The position numbers were made by a program, and so were the translations under genes. From positions 27,906-35,379 of the forward strand of contig NVXN01000010.1 in the NCBI GenBank assembly GCA_002733915.1: a stretch of 7,474 nucleotides of DNA, read 5' to 3'. Source of the stretch: Aequorivita sp. (GTDB lineage: Bacteria > Bacteroidota > Bacteroidia > Flavobacteriales > Flavobacteriaceae). The notes under the pieces were generated by a model. That model ran no database searches. It saw nothing but the letters and a program-made list of their open reading frames with translations, and was not told the origin of the DNA. This document shows positions 1 to 6,609 of this stretch, one piece after another. How positions within the stretch are numbered: position 1 is the first letter of the stretch; the number at the start of each line of letters is the position of its first letter.

Positions 1-12
1 AAAAAGTCAGTT

Positions 13-1314
13 TCAAACCAATCTACTTCCTCTTGATTTTGCTTGCGAACCGATTATAGCATTACCAATAGCGCAGTGCAGGCATTTATTTTTTTCGCAG
101 TATTCACTTTTTAAGTGCAATAGGGCTTGGCTTTGGCCAGCGTTTGTTGAAATGTTTTTAAGGGAATTGAATTTTTTCACAATGGTGTTTTCTTCAGAAG
201 AAATAGAAACTGCAAGTCTCAATATTTCCTCAGAAACATCCTTCCCGTTTTGCATTCCATAACAAAACTTCAATGGAATTACAGTATTGATTATCAAAAG
301 ATCCATTAAGCTCTTTGAAACGCGCTTTTTGCGCTGTAACGATCCTATGCCAAAATTGTAATGCGTGTCCCAATACTCACTGCTGGTTACATTAAATAAT
401 TCATAAAATTCATGTACATGCCTTGCCGCAATTACTTTTGAAAATAATTTGGGCTGCTCAAAATAAAGCATGGCAAACTGCGCCAAACGAACCGTGGGAA
501 AGTTTGGCGGACGAAGCCTGAAAAACTTCGGAACGACTACATTTTCATTATTCAATTGAAACTTATACTTTAAATATTCATAACGAGTTTTCAACGTTTT
601 AAAGTACCAGTCTTCCGCTTCGCCTTCTAGCAATCCTGCCTGACCTATTAACAATGCTTCCAAATCTTGCCGTTCATGACTACATTTTTTCACAACGGAA
701 AAATCAATCGATTTTGCAATACTGAAAAAGGAATCGCCGTTCACTTTCAACCCGAAGTTTTTGCAAAGCATTCTAAAAAGCAGACTTTCCCAATGGTTTT
801 GGGTAGCTTTCAGTTCTTTTAAAAGTATTTTTTCCTTTTTCTGTAGCCTTTCAAGATAAAGTCTCTCTAGCCAGTTTTCAATGATGAAATCATCGGTTTC
901 ATTAAAATCATTCTCACAATTTATCCATTTGTTTTCTTTGGAAAAAAGTTGTTTGTATTGCCCTAGTGTAGTTTTTGGGACGTGTTCCTTTATAATAAAC
1001 GTTGGAACCACAGAGCCATCGTTTCTATAAATTTCGGCATCGTGCTCCCAAACAACGTGGAGTATAACGTTATCATAAGCTGAATCGGTTTCATGGCCAT
1101 GGGCGTACCAATCTGAGGATTTAATATGGATTTCAATATTTCCGGCCCAAAGTTGGCCATTCAATTCTATTTGTGCATTAAAAAAATCCGGCCCGGCATT
1201 TAGATTATGGCCCCCTTTATTTTTTATGTGTAAAATTTCGCCATTTGAAGTTTTAAAACTGCCCACATCAAACTTCTGAAATTTCCACACGTAGTGCAGA
1301 AAATCCTCTTTCAT
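13..1314 (-). CDS. DUF2851 family protein, function unknown
   Basis: A 433-residue protein recognised as DUF2851, a family seen mainly in Bacteroidota with no established function. The N-terminal third carries its conserved blocks: HYVWKFQKFD (7-16), NAGPDF (39-44), WAGNIEIHIKSSDW (56-69), then a His/Asp-rich stretch to the LHVVW strand (85-89). The middle is mostly helical and charged. The C-terminus holds a cysteine group, C406-x4-C411-x2-C414, followed by AIGNA. No signal peptide or membrane segment is visible, so it is probably cytoplasmic. The D43...E61-x-H63-x-K65 pattern recalls a PD-(D/E)xK nuclease core; that is inference. The ATG at 1314 sits right before the first conserved block and has no Shine-Dalgarno sequence. 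It lies 56 bases downstream of the DUF202 gene on the same strand and is probably co-transcribed with it. Family assignment is firm; function is not known. Confidence 0.9.
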   Translation of the reverse strand: MKEDFLHYVWKFQKFDVGSFKTSNGEILHIKNKGGHNLNAGPDFFNAQIELNGQLWAGNIEIHIKSSDWYAHGHETDSAYDNVILHVVWEHDAEIYRNDGSVVPTFIIKEHVPKTTLGQYKQLFSKENKWINCENDFNETDDFIIENWLERLYLERLQKKEKILLKELKATQNHWESLLFRMLCKNFGLKVNGDSFFSIAKSIDFSVVKKCSHERQDLEALLIGQAGLLEGEAEDWYFKTLKTRYEYLKYKFQLNNENVVVPKFFRLRPPNFPTVRLAQFAMLYFEQPKLFSKVIAARHVHEFYELFNVTSSEYWDTHYNFGIGSLQRKKRVSKSLMDLLIINTVIPLKFCYGMQNGKDVSEEILRLAVSISSEENTIVKKFNSLKNISTNAGQSQALLHLKSEYCEKNKCLHCAIGNAIIGSQAKSRGSRLV

Positions 1315-1370
1315 TGCTAATAAGTTTTAAGGGGAGTCTTAAAATTGTAAAGTAAATATAGTAAAAAATA

Positions 1371-1751
1371 TTATGCCTCGACTTCTTCTTTTTTCAATTT
1401 TTCCTGTGTATCAGACTGTTTTTGAACTTTTTCTGAAATAGTATCCACAAAAAGAATACGGTTCCATTTGTAAAGTCTTCGCGAAAGTAATACATATCTA
1501 AAAATGCCGACCGCTAAAAAAACCACACATACAGCGAGTGCCACGTAGCCCAGCCATTTTATATTCTCAAAATCCTTTAATTGTAAAATTCCAATTCCGC
1601 CAAGCAAAAGATAGAGCGAGGAACGGATATAGGAAAGTAACGTACGTTCATTGGCCAATTTGGTACGCTCCAACGCCAATATTTCATTTGTATTTGCAGG
1701 AACTGGCTTAGTGCGAAGAAATCGAAATAACTTTTTGGCCTCGTTTTTCAT
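1371..1751 (-). CDS. DUF202 (YidH-like) small membrane protein
   Basis: A 126-residue protein with the DUF202 signature LALERTKLANERTLLSYIR (26-44). This is followed by a short hydrophobic segment rich in Leu and Gly (about 46-58) and a clear transmembrane helix (about 67-90). The tail after about residue 92 is charged (KQSDTQEKLKKEEVEA) and probably cytoplasmic. DUF202 proteins such as E. coli YidH/YidG are small inner-membrane proteins without a settled function. The length is normal for the family. The ATG at 1751 lies only 18 bases beyond the stem of the terminator that ends the upstream enzyme gene. Its promoter must therefore lie in or before that hairpin, or it depends on read-through. 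No good TAnnTTTG box was found close to the start (the nearest is TAATTTTA, without a partner). DUF2851 follows on the same strand. Confidence 0.88.
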   Translation of the reverse strand: MKNEAKKLFRFLRTKPVPANTNEILALERTKLANERTLLSYIRSSLYLLLGGIGILQLKDFENIKWLGYVALAVCVVFLAVGIFRYVLLSRRLYKWNRILFVDTISEKVQKQSDTQEKLKKEEVEA

Positions 1752-1769
1752 AATAGCCTAAAATTAACA

Positions 1770-1804
1770 AAAATCCCGTTCCATTTTAAGTGGAACGGGA
1801 TTTT
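1770..1804 (-). terminator. Intrinsic terminator after the CBS-like enzyme gene
   Basis: A perfect 14-bp stem: AAAATCCCGTTCCA at 1770-1783 pairs with TGGAACGGGATTTT at 1791-1804 around a 7-base loop. Read on the minus strand, it begins 21 bases after the stop codon of the enzyme gene (1826) and ends in a T-rich run (GATTTTTGTTAATTTTA), so it should terminate that transcript. The plus strand is also followed by T-rich sequence, but no plus-strand gene ends here. The ATG of the DUF202 gene follows almost at once. Confidence 0.85.
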
Positions 1805-1825
1805 ATTTATTTTTTAAAACAGAAA

Positions 1826-3184
1826 CTACAAAGCTCTAATTATATCGTGTTTCGTTATTATATTATATTTTCCCTCTCCCAAATCTACCAGCACCGCATT
1901 GTTTTCCTTATGTATCAATTTTGAAATTTCTTCAATTGGCGTCGTTATCTTTACAATAGGAAATGGTTTGTGCATTACCTCTTTTATCGGCAGCACCGCC
2001 ACATTTTTGTCTTCCAAATATTTCCGGAGCAAATCGGTTTCATCCAATGCGCCCACAAAACCTGAAGTATCCTCCACCGGGATTTGCGAAATATTATACT
2101 TTTTCATCCGCTCTATGGCGTGGCCGACCAACTCTTCGGTTTTTACGGTAATCAAAGGTTTGTCTGCGTGTTCCTGAATTAAATCGGAAGCGTTTTTAGC
2201 TTCATCCTCAACAAAACCGCGCTCGCGCATCCATTCCTCATTGTACATTTTACCCACATAACGGCTACCGTGGTCGTGGAATAGAACTACCACAACATCA
2301 TCTTTCGTAAATTTATCTTTAAGTTGAAGCAAGCCTTTAATGGCTGCTCCAGCTGAATTCCCCAAAAAGAAACCTTCCATTTTTGCAAGTTTCTGCGTGT
2401 AGATTGCCGCATCTTTATCGGTTACCTTTACAAAGCCATCAATCACGCTAAAATCCACATTCTTTGGAAGAATATCTTCGCCAATTCCTTCGGTGATGTA
2501 GGGATAGATTTCGTTTTCGTCAAAAACTCCCGTTTCGTGATATTTCTTAAAAACACTTCCGTAGGTATCCACGCCCCAAATTTTCACGTTCGGGTTTTTT
2601 TCCTTTAAATATTTTCCAACGCCACTTATCGTCCCGCCGGTTCCGACGCCAACCACAAAATGTGTTACTTTTCCATCGGTTTGTTTCCAGATTTCGGGAC
2701 CGGTGCTTTCGTAATGTGCTTTTGTATTGCTTAAATTATCGTATTGATTTACGTACCAACTGTTGGGCGTTTCCTCCGCCAATCTTTTGGAAGTAGAGTA
2801 ATAACTGCGTGGATCTTCGGGTGAAACATTTGTTGGGCACACAATCACTTTGCTTCCCACGGCTTTTAGAATATCAATCTTTTCCTTGCTTTGTTTATCG
2901 CTGATTACGCAAACCATTTTATAGCCCTTCACAATTGCTGCAAGTGCAAGGCCCATTCCAGTATTTCCCGAAGTTCCCTCTATTATTGTTCCCCCAGGAT
3001 TTAGTCTTCCGTCGGCTTCAGCATCTTCAATCATTTTAACTGCCATGCGGTCTTTAACCGAGTTTCCGGGGTTGAAAGTTTCGTATTTGGCCAGCACCAA
3101 AGCGGGTATATCCCCAATTATTTTGTTGATTTTTACCATTGGGGTGTTGCCGATAGTTCCTAAGATGTTTTCTGCGTATTCCAT
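1826..3184 (-). CDS. Cystathionine beta-synthase-like PLP enzyme with CBS-domain pair
   Basis: A 452-residue PLP-dependent enzyme of the cysteine synthase/cystathionine beta-synthase family, acting in cytoplasmic sulfur amino-acid metabolism. It condenses serine, or an activated serine, with homocysteine or sulfide. The PLP lysine is K44 in PGNSVKDRM (39-47). The substrate loop is TSGNTG (71-76). The PLP phosphate loop is GVGTGGT (179-185). EGIGEDILP (232-240) and HDHGSRYVGKMYNEEWM resemble cystathionine beta-synthases more than plain OASS. A CBS-domain pair fills about 339-452, the usual site of allosteric control. The N-terminal haem region of animal CBS is absent. A longer reading is possible from TTG 3229. 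I prefer ATG 3184, because the extra 15 residues are not family-like and their codons overlap a strong promoter. Exact substrate preference cannot be read from the sequence. Confidence 0.92.
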   Translation of the reverse strand: MEYAENILGTIGNTPMVKINKIIGDIPALVLAKYETFNPGNSVKDRMAVKMIEDAEADGRLNPGGTIIEGTSGNTGMGLALAAIVKGYKMVCVISDKQSKEKIDILKAVGSKVIVCPTNVSPEDPRSYYSTSKRLAEETPNSWYVNQYDNLSNTKAHYESTGPEIWKQTDGKVTHFVVGVGTGGTISGVGKYLKEKNPNVKIWGVDTYGSVFKKYHETGVFDENEIYPYITEGIGEDILPKNVDFSVIDGFVKVTDKDAAIYTQKLAKMEGFFLGNSAGAAIKGLLQLKDKFTKDDVVVVLFHDHGSRYVGKMYNEEWMRERGFVEDEAKNASDLIQEHADKPLITVKTEELVGHAIERMKKYNISQIPVEDTSGFVGALDETDLLRKYLEDKNVAVLPIKEVMHKPFPIVKITTPIEEISKLIHKENNAVLVDLGEGKYNIITKHDIIRAL

Positions 3185-3201
3185 AATATTTTTTGAGGCG
3201 T

Positions 3202-3230
3202 CAAAGGTACAATTAATAGATGAAAACAAA
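3202..3230 (-). promoter_or_regulatory. Bacteroidota-type promoter of the CBS-like enzyme gene
   Basis: On the minus strand, TTTG (3230-3227) is followed after 17 bases by TACCTTTG (3209-3202). This is an exact match to the Bacteroidota -7 consensus TAnnTTTG, with a -33 TTTG at acceptable spacing. Transcription would start roughly 10 bases or less upstream of ATG 3184, giving a very short leader without a Shine-Dalgarno sequence. The TTG at 3229 that could act as an earlier start is part of the -33 box, which argues against its use. Confidence 0.68.
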
Positions 3231-3350
3231 ATGCATTACTTACCTAAGACCTATTAATATCGAAATGCTTAATGATTTTTGCCAAAAAATAGAGAATTAG
3301 AAGATTGACAAGAAAATAGCATAATAAGTATAAGTAAAAGTTAAAGAATA

Positions 3351-3416
3351 TATACTTTAAATACGCTATAAATACACTATATATATACTATATACATACT
3401 ATAAATATACTATAAA
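3351..3416. repeat. Six tandem copies of an 11-bp AT-rich unit
   Basis: Six contiguous 11-base units fit the consensus TATACTATAAA: TATACTTTAAA, TACGCTATAAA, TACACTATATA, TATACTATATA, CATACTATAAA, TATACTATAAA. Together 59 of 66 bases match the consensus. The array ends sharply at GGAA (3417) and has no spacers, so it is not a CRISPR. The period is close to one helical turn, so the TA steps recur on nearly the same face of the DNA. It lies about 120 bases upstream of the enzyme promoter. Possible roles are a protein-binding array, a flexible or melting element, or a neutral minisatellite; the sequence does not decide. Confidence 0.85.
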
Positions 3417-3472
3417 GGAATTAAAGTTGACTCTCTTATATGTTTAAGCAATACTATTAAAAAGCTATTCCA

Positions 3473-3492
3473 CCTATGGATTCTTCCACAGG
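3473..3492 (-). terminator. Possible weak terminator hairpin after the permease gene
   Basis: On the minus strand, CCTGTGGA (3492-3485) can pair with TCCATAGG (3480-3473) around the 4-base loop AGAA. This gives 8 pairs including one G-U. On the plus strand the same position is an A-C mismatch, so the structure favours minus-strand RNA. It lies about 70 bases past the permease stop codon. The next T-run (CTTTTTAA) begins only about 8 bases after the stem, so termination may be inefficient. It could instead be an RNA 3'-end stabiliser, or chance. Confidence 0.35.
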
Positions 3493-3559
3493 CTAGTTGC
3501 TTATTTAAAGTTAGATAGAATTAGAAATTTTAAAAGTGATTGAGTGCCAATTGATTTTA

Positions 3560-4795
3560 TTACTCAAACCGAATCGCCTTCACAGGAGAAATTTTTGAAA
3601 TGATAAAAGAAGGTATCAAAAGCATTAAAAGACAAAGTAGAAAAGTACCTGCGTTCAATATTAAAATATAGTCCCAATGCAAATAAACCGGGGCTTCGTT
3701 TACGTAATACGTATCTGGGTTTAGTTTGAAAACCTTGCCGTATTTCTGAATGAGCAACAAACCAATTCCAATCACATTTCCCCAAAAAAGACCGACGCCA
3801 ATCAAATACATTGCGTTATACAAAAAGACTTTCCGAACGCTCCAATCGCTGCTACCTAAGGCTTTCAAAATCCCTATCATTTGGGTTCTTTCTAAAATCA
3901 AAACCAAAAGCGCCGTAATCATATTGATGCCCGCCACTAAAATCATAATTCCAATAATCATTATAATATTGAAATCGAAAAGATCAAGCCATTCAAAAAT
4001 GGACGCATATTTCTGGCGGATGGTCTGCGTGTCCAAAGTGCTTCCCGTTTCGTTGTAAACTTCGCTTCCTATCGGGATTATTTGGTCAAAATCATTTACA
4101 AAAACTTCAAATGCGCCAATTTGATCTTCTTCCCATTTGTTCAACCGCTGAATGTGGCGGATGTCTGTAATTATAAATTGTTCATCAAACTGTTGGAAAC
4201 CGCTGTTATAAATTCCCACTATATCGAAACCACGACTCCGCGGCGTTTTTGAAACTTCGTCGTTCAGAAAAAAAGTGGTCACTTTATCGCCTAATTTCAG
4301 ATGTAATCGATTCGCCAAATATTCTGAAATCAAGATGTCTTCATTTAAATCACCTTTAAAATCGGGCAATTTTCCTTCGGTTAAATAATCCTTGAAATAT
4401 TCCCAATCGTAATCTTCACCAACGCCTTTTACAACCACGCCTTCAAAATCTGTTTCGGTACGGATCACGCCACCTTTGGAAGCAGTGACCTGCACGTGTT
4501 TTATGCCCTCAACATTTTTAAAGGTTGGATAAAAGTCCTGTTTTTTTGAAATCGGGTTTTGCGAATCGTTGGAGAAATTGGTGTCAAAATTCGTAATAAT
4601 AATGTCGCCATTAAAGGCAGAAACCTTTTCGCGTATTTTTTTTTGCAGCCCCACGCCTGTGGCAATGGAAATTAGCATCATAATAATACCAAGCGCGATT
4701 GCGGTGATTGCAATTTTTATTATCGGTGCCGAAATACTACTTTTATAGTCCTTGGAAGCAATGATGCGCCGAGCGATGAAAAATTCGAAATTCAC
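3560..4795 (-). CDS. LolC/LolE/FtsX-type ABC transporter permease
   Basis: A 411-residue membrane protein of the MacB/FtsX permease superfamily, closest in layout to LolC/LolE, which extract lipoproteins from the inner membrane for delivery to the outer membrane. Transmembrane helices are visible at about 25-47, 276-301, 323-350 and 376-399. A large periplasmic domain (about 50-275) lies between the first two. The cytoplasmic segment ERTQMIGILKALG (302-314) is the typical coupling region contacting the ATPase, and the protein ends in the family-typical SPVKAIRFE. Length fits E. coli LolC/LolE (about 400-414). The ATPase partner is not in this window. The start is a GTG at 4795, chosen because MNFEFFIARRI matches the usual N-terminus; no in-frame ATG lies nearby. 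It is divergent from the lipoprotein gene with 9 bases between the two start codons. A different FtsX-like substrate cannot be excluded. Confidence 0.88.
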   Translation of the reverse strand: MNFEFFIARRIIASKDYKSSISAPIIKIAITAIALGIIMMLISIATGVGLQKKIREKVSAFNGDIIITNFDTNFSNDSQNPISKKQDFYPTFKNVEGIKHVQVTASKGGVIRTETDFEGVVVKGVGEDYDWEYFKDYLTEGKLPDFKGDLNEDILISEYLANRLHLKLGDKVTTFFLNDEVSKTPRSRGFDIVGIYNSGFQQFDEQFIITDIRHIQRLNKWEEDQIGAFEVFVNDFDQIIPIGSEVYNETGSTLDTQTIRQKYASIFEWLDLFDFNIIMIIGIMILVAGINMITALLVLILERTQMIGILKALGSSDWSVRKVFLYNAMYLIGVGLFWGNVIGIGLLLIQKYGKVFKLNPDTYYVNEAPVYLHWDYILILNAGTFLLCLLMLLIPSFIISKISPVKAIRFE

Positions 4796-4804
4796 TATGA
4801 TTTT

Positions 4805-6037
4805 ATGGGCTTAACTTTTTTCAAAAATACAGTTTTATTGGTTGTTTTGACTATTATTTCCTGCGGAAGTTCTGTTGAAAAGAAAGAACAGAGAGAAGAG
4901 AAAAAAGACAGCCAGGAAACAAAAATCAAGATTGAAGACGAACAAATCATCGTTGGCGCGGAGCAATTTCAGCTTTATTCTGAATTGTTAAAGGGTAAAA
5001 ATGTGGGTGTGGTTGCGAATCAGACTTCATTTTTGGAAATTGAAAAAGAGCATTTAGTAGATTTCCTAATCTCGAAAAAAGTTTCAATAAAAAAAGTTTT
5101 TGCCCCGGAACACGGCTTCCGCGGAACCGCAGATGCTGGCGAACATGTCAAGGACGGCGTGGATTCAAAAACCGGAGTTCCCTTAATTTCCCTTTACGGA
5201 AACAATAAAAAACCATCGCAGGAACAGTTAAAAGGAATTGATGTAGTGGTTTTTGACATACAGGATGTGGGCGCACGGTTTTACACCTACATTTCTACGC
5301 TACATTACGTGATGGAAGCCTGTGCGGAAGCTGGAATTCCTGTTATTGTTTTGGACCGCCCAAACCCCAACGGACACTATATTGACGGCCCAATTTTGGA
5401 ACCCGAATATCAAAGCTTCGTAGGTATGCACCCTATTCCAGTTGTTCATGGAATGACCATTGGCGAATATGCACAGATGCTCAATGGTGAAGGCTGGTTA
5501 ATAGATAAAATAAAATGCAAATTGACTGTGGTTGAAATGCAAAACTACACACACCAAACACCGTATGCGCTTCCAATAAAACCTTCACCGAATTTACCGA
5601 ACGCTCAGTCTATAAATCTCTACCCAAGCCTCTGTTTTTTTGAAGGAACGTTTATAAATGCCGGCCGCGGCACGGATATGCAATTTCAGATTTTTGGGGC
5701 ACCGAGTTTGCCTGTTTCAAAATATACTTTTGAATACACGCCGCAAGCCAATGAAGGTGCAAAAAACCCAAAATTCAAAGGGCAACTTTGCCACGGAAAA
5801 GATCTTCGGAAAGAACCGCGTTTGAGCAAAATAAATTTGGAATGGCTGATTGATGCTTATAATGCCAATGGAAAAAAGAAAGATTTTTTCAATTCATTTT
5901 TTGTGAAACTTGCCGGAACTGAGAAACTGCAAAAACAAATAGAACAAGGTTTATCTGCGGAAGAAATTCGGGATTCTTGGAAAGAAGGGCTTTCGGGTTT
6001 TCAGAAAATTCGGGAGAAATATTTGCTTTATCCTTGA
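4805..6037 (+). CDS. DUF1343 lipoprotein, likely exo-beta-N-acetylmuramidase (NamZ-like)
   Basis: A 410-residue lipoprotein of the DUF1343/YbbC family (CAZy GH171). Characterised members such as B. subtilis NamZ release terminal N-acetylmuramic acid from peptidoglycan fragments, for cell-wall recycling. The signal peptide (1-19) has one Lys and a hydrophobic core, with lipobox IISC and Cys20 as the lipidated residue. A charged Glu/Lys-rich linker (24-46) follows. Conserved blocks are VGVVANQTS (67-75), FAPEHGFRGTADAG (99-112), FDIQDVGARFYTY (150-162), DRPNPNG (184-190), GMTIGEYA (216-223) and FEGTFINAGRGTD (279-291). All main blocks are intact, so it is probably active, anchored to a membrane and facing the periplasm. 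Surface exposure cannot be decided, because the residues after Cys20 (GSSVEKKE) do not clearly match known Bacteroidota export signals. It is divergent from the permease gene and convergent with the YkgJ-like gene. Confidence 0.9.
   Translation: MGLTFFKNTVLLVVLTIISCGSSVEKKEQREEKKDSQETKIKIEDEQIIVGAEQFQLYSELLKGKNVGVVANQTSFLEIEKEHLVDFLISKKVSIKKVFAPEHGFRGTADAGEHVKDGVDSKTGVPLISLYGNNKKPSQEQLKGIDVVVFDIQDVGARFYTYISTLHYVMEACAEAGIPVIVLDRPNPNGHYIDGPILEPEYQSFVGMHPIPVVHGMTIGEYAQMLNGEGWLIDKIKCKLTVVEMQNYTHQTPYALPIKPSPNLPNAQSINLYPSLCFFEGTFINAGRGTDMQFQIFGAPSLPVSKYTFEYTPQANEGAKNPKFKGQLCHGKDLRKEPRLSKINLEWLIDAYNANGKKKDFFNSFFVKLAGTEKLQKQIEQGLSAEEIRDSWKEGLSGFQKIREKYLLYP
4822..4829 (-). promoter_or_regulatory. Candidate -7 box of the permease gene
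   Basis: Read on the minus strand this is TATTTTTG, an exact match to TAnnTTTG, placed 26 bases upstream of the GTG start of the permease gene. It would give a leader of about 20 bases. It lies inside the signal-peptide codons of the divergent lipoprotein gene. No TTG was found at the expected -33 distance, so this is a half-supported promoter. Confidence 0.35.
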
Positions 6038-6046
6038 AAAAAGTCT

Positions 6047-6113
6047 CAGTCTCAGTCGCAGTTTTCAGTGGCAATAAATAGTTTTAACTTACTGAGAACT
6101 GCAACTGTGACTG
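6047..6113. repeat. Imperfect 23-bp inverted repeat between convergent genes; possible bidirectional terminator
   Basis: The left arm (6047-6069) and right arm (6091-6113) are inverted complements at 20 of 23 positions, around a 21-base AT-rich loop. Both arms are built on a hexamer period: AGTCTC, AGTCTC, AGTCGC at 6042-6059, and ACTGAG, AACTGC, AACTGT, GACTGC at 6091-6114. The structure fills most of the 77-base gap between the convergent lipoprotein and YkgJ-like genes and ends one base before the latter's stop codon. A stem this long could stop or stabilise transcripts from both sides, although no clean T-run follows either arm. Its composition differs from the surrounding sequence and suggests a dispersed intergenic repeat; copies elsewhere cannot be checked here. 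Confidence 0.75.
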
Positions 6114-6114
6114 C

Positions 6115-6609
6115 CTACTTATTTAAAAGTCGTTTCATTTCCTCAACAATATTAAAAGCTGCTGGGCAAATGGCGACATTTTTCATCGTGAGATTTGAAA
6201 TCTGCTGAAATTTTTTACGGTCGGTGTGTGGAAACTCGCGACAAGCTTTTGGACGCACGTCGTAAATACTACAATAATTATCAGCTCCCAAAAAAGTGCA
6301 AGGCACACTTTGCAAAACATAATCCTTGTCTTCATCGATCCGTAAATATGCATCAATAAATTGTTGCGGTTTCATTCGAAAATGTTTCGAAACTCGCTCA
6401 ATATCTTTATCGGTAAAAAGTGGTCCCGTGGTTTTGCAGCAATTAGCACACGTAAGACAATCCGTTTTTTGGAATTCTTCCTCGTGCAATTCCTGCATCA
6501 ACGTGTCGAGATGTTTTGGCGGCTTTTTCTTCAGCTTCGCGAAAAACTTTTTGTTTTCTGCTTCGGCATCTTTTGCTTTTTGGGGAAGGTGTTTTAGAAT
6601 TTCTTCCAT
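6115..6609 (-). CDS. YkgJ-type cysteine-cluster protein (probable metal-binding)
   Basis: A 164-residue protein of the YkgJ/CxxCxxCC family (UPF0153-like), predicted to bind zinc or an iron-sulfur cluster. The cysteines are C51-x2-C54-x2-C57-C58, then C104, C113, C123 and C148, in the family order seen in VPCTFLG, YCSIYDVRPKACREFP and ICPAA. The first 45 residues are charged and probably helical (KNKKFFAKLKKKPPKHL region). No signal peptide or membrane segment is present, so it is probably cytoplasmic. The exact role in this family is not established. The ATG at 6609 overlaps by one base the stop of the upstream amidohydrolase gene (TAATG), which suggests translational coupling. The stop codon lies next to the inverted repeat at 6047-6113. 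Family assignment is secure; the bound metal and function are not. Confidence 0.88.
   Translation of the reverse strand: MEEILKHLPQKAKDAEAENKKFFAKLKKKPPKHLDTLMQELHEEEFQKTDCLTCANCCKTTGPLFTDKDIERVSKHFRMKPQQFIDAYLRIDEDKDYVLQSVPCTFLGADNYCSIYDVRPKACREFPHTDRKKFQQISNLTMKNVAICPAAFNIVEEMKRLLNK

Larger units (their letters stand above)
3231..3559. other. AT-rich gene-free spacer
   Basis: No credible gene is present; the open frames seen on both strands are very short and unlike known proteins. The stretch separates the permease gene (ending at 3560, minus strand) from the promoter of the CBS-like enzyme. It contains an 11-bp tandem repeat at 3351-3416 and a small hairpin at 3473-3492, listed separately. 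The remainder (about 3231-3350 and 3493-3559) is plain AT-rich sequence in which I see no further motif. No tRNA or clear riboswitch is recognisable. Confidence 0.7.

Noticed and set aside
1325..1344. Short inverted repeat TTTTAAG/CTTAAAA between DUF202 and DUF2851
   Set aside because: The stem is 7 bp with only one G-C pair and a G/A-rich loop. This is too weak in AT-rich DNA to call a terminator or regulator.
1899..2177. Plus-strand open frame opposite the CBS-like enzyme gene
   Set aside because: It shows no recognisable protein pattern and lies wholly antisense to a well-supported gene.
3351..3416. CRISPR array
   Set aside because: The units are 11 bases, contiguous and lack spacers; no cas gene is near.
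3340..3500. Replication origin (AT-rich 11-mers near a TCCACA motif)
   Set aside because: TCTTCCACA at 3482-3490 has two mismatches to the DnaA box TTATCCACA. I saw no other box nearby, and no dnaA or other replication gene is adjacent.
4708..4745. Promoter for the lipoprotein gene (TTG ... TACTTTTA)
   Set aside because: The -7-like box lacks the final G and the spacing of 27 bases is too long, so it is not listed as a feature.
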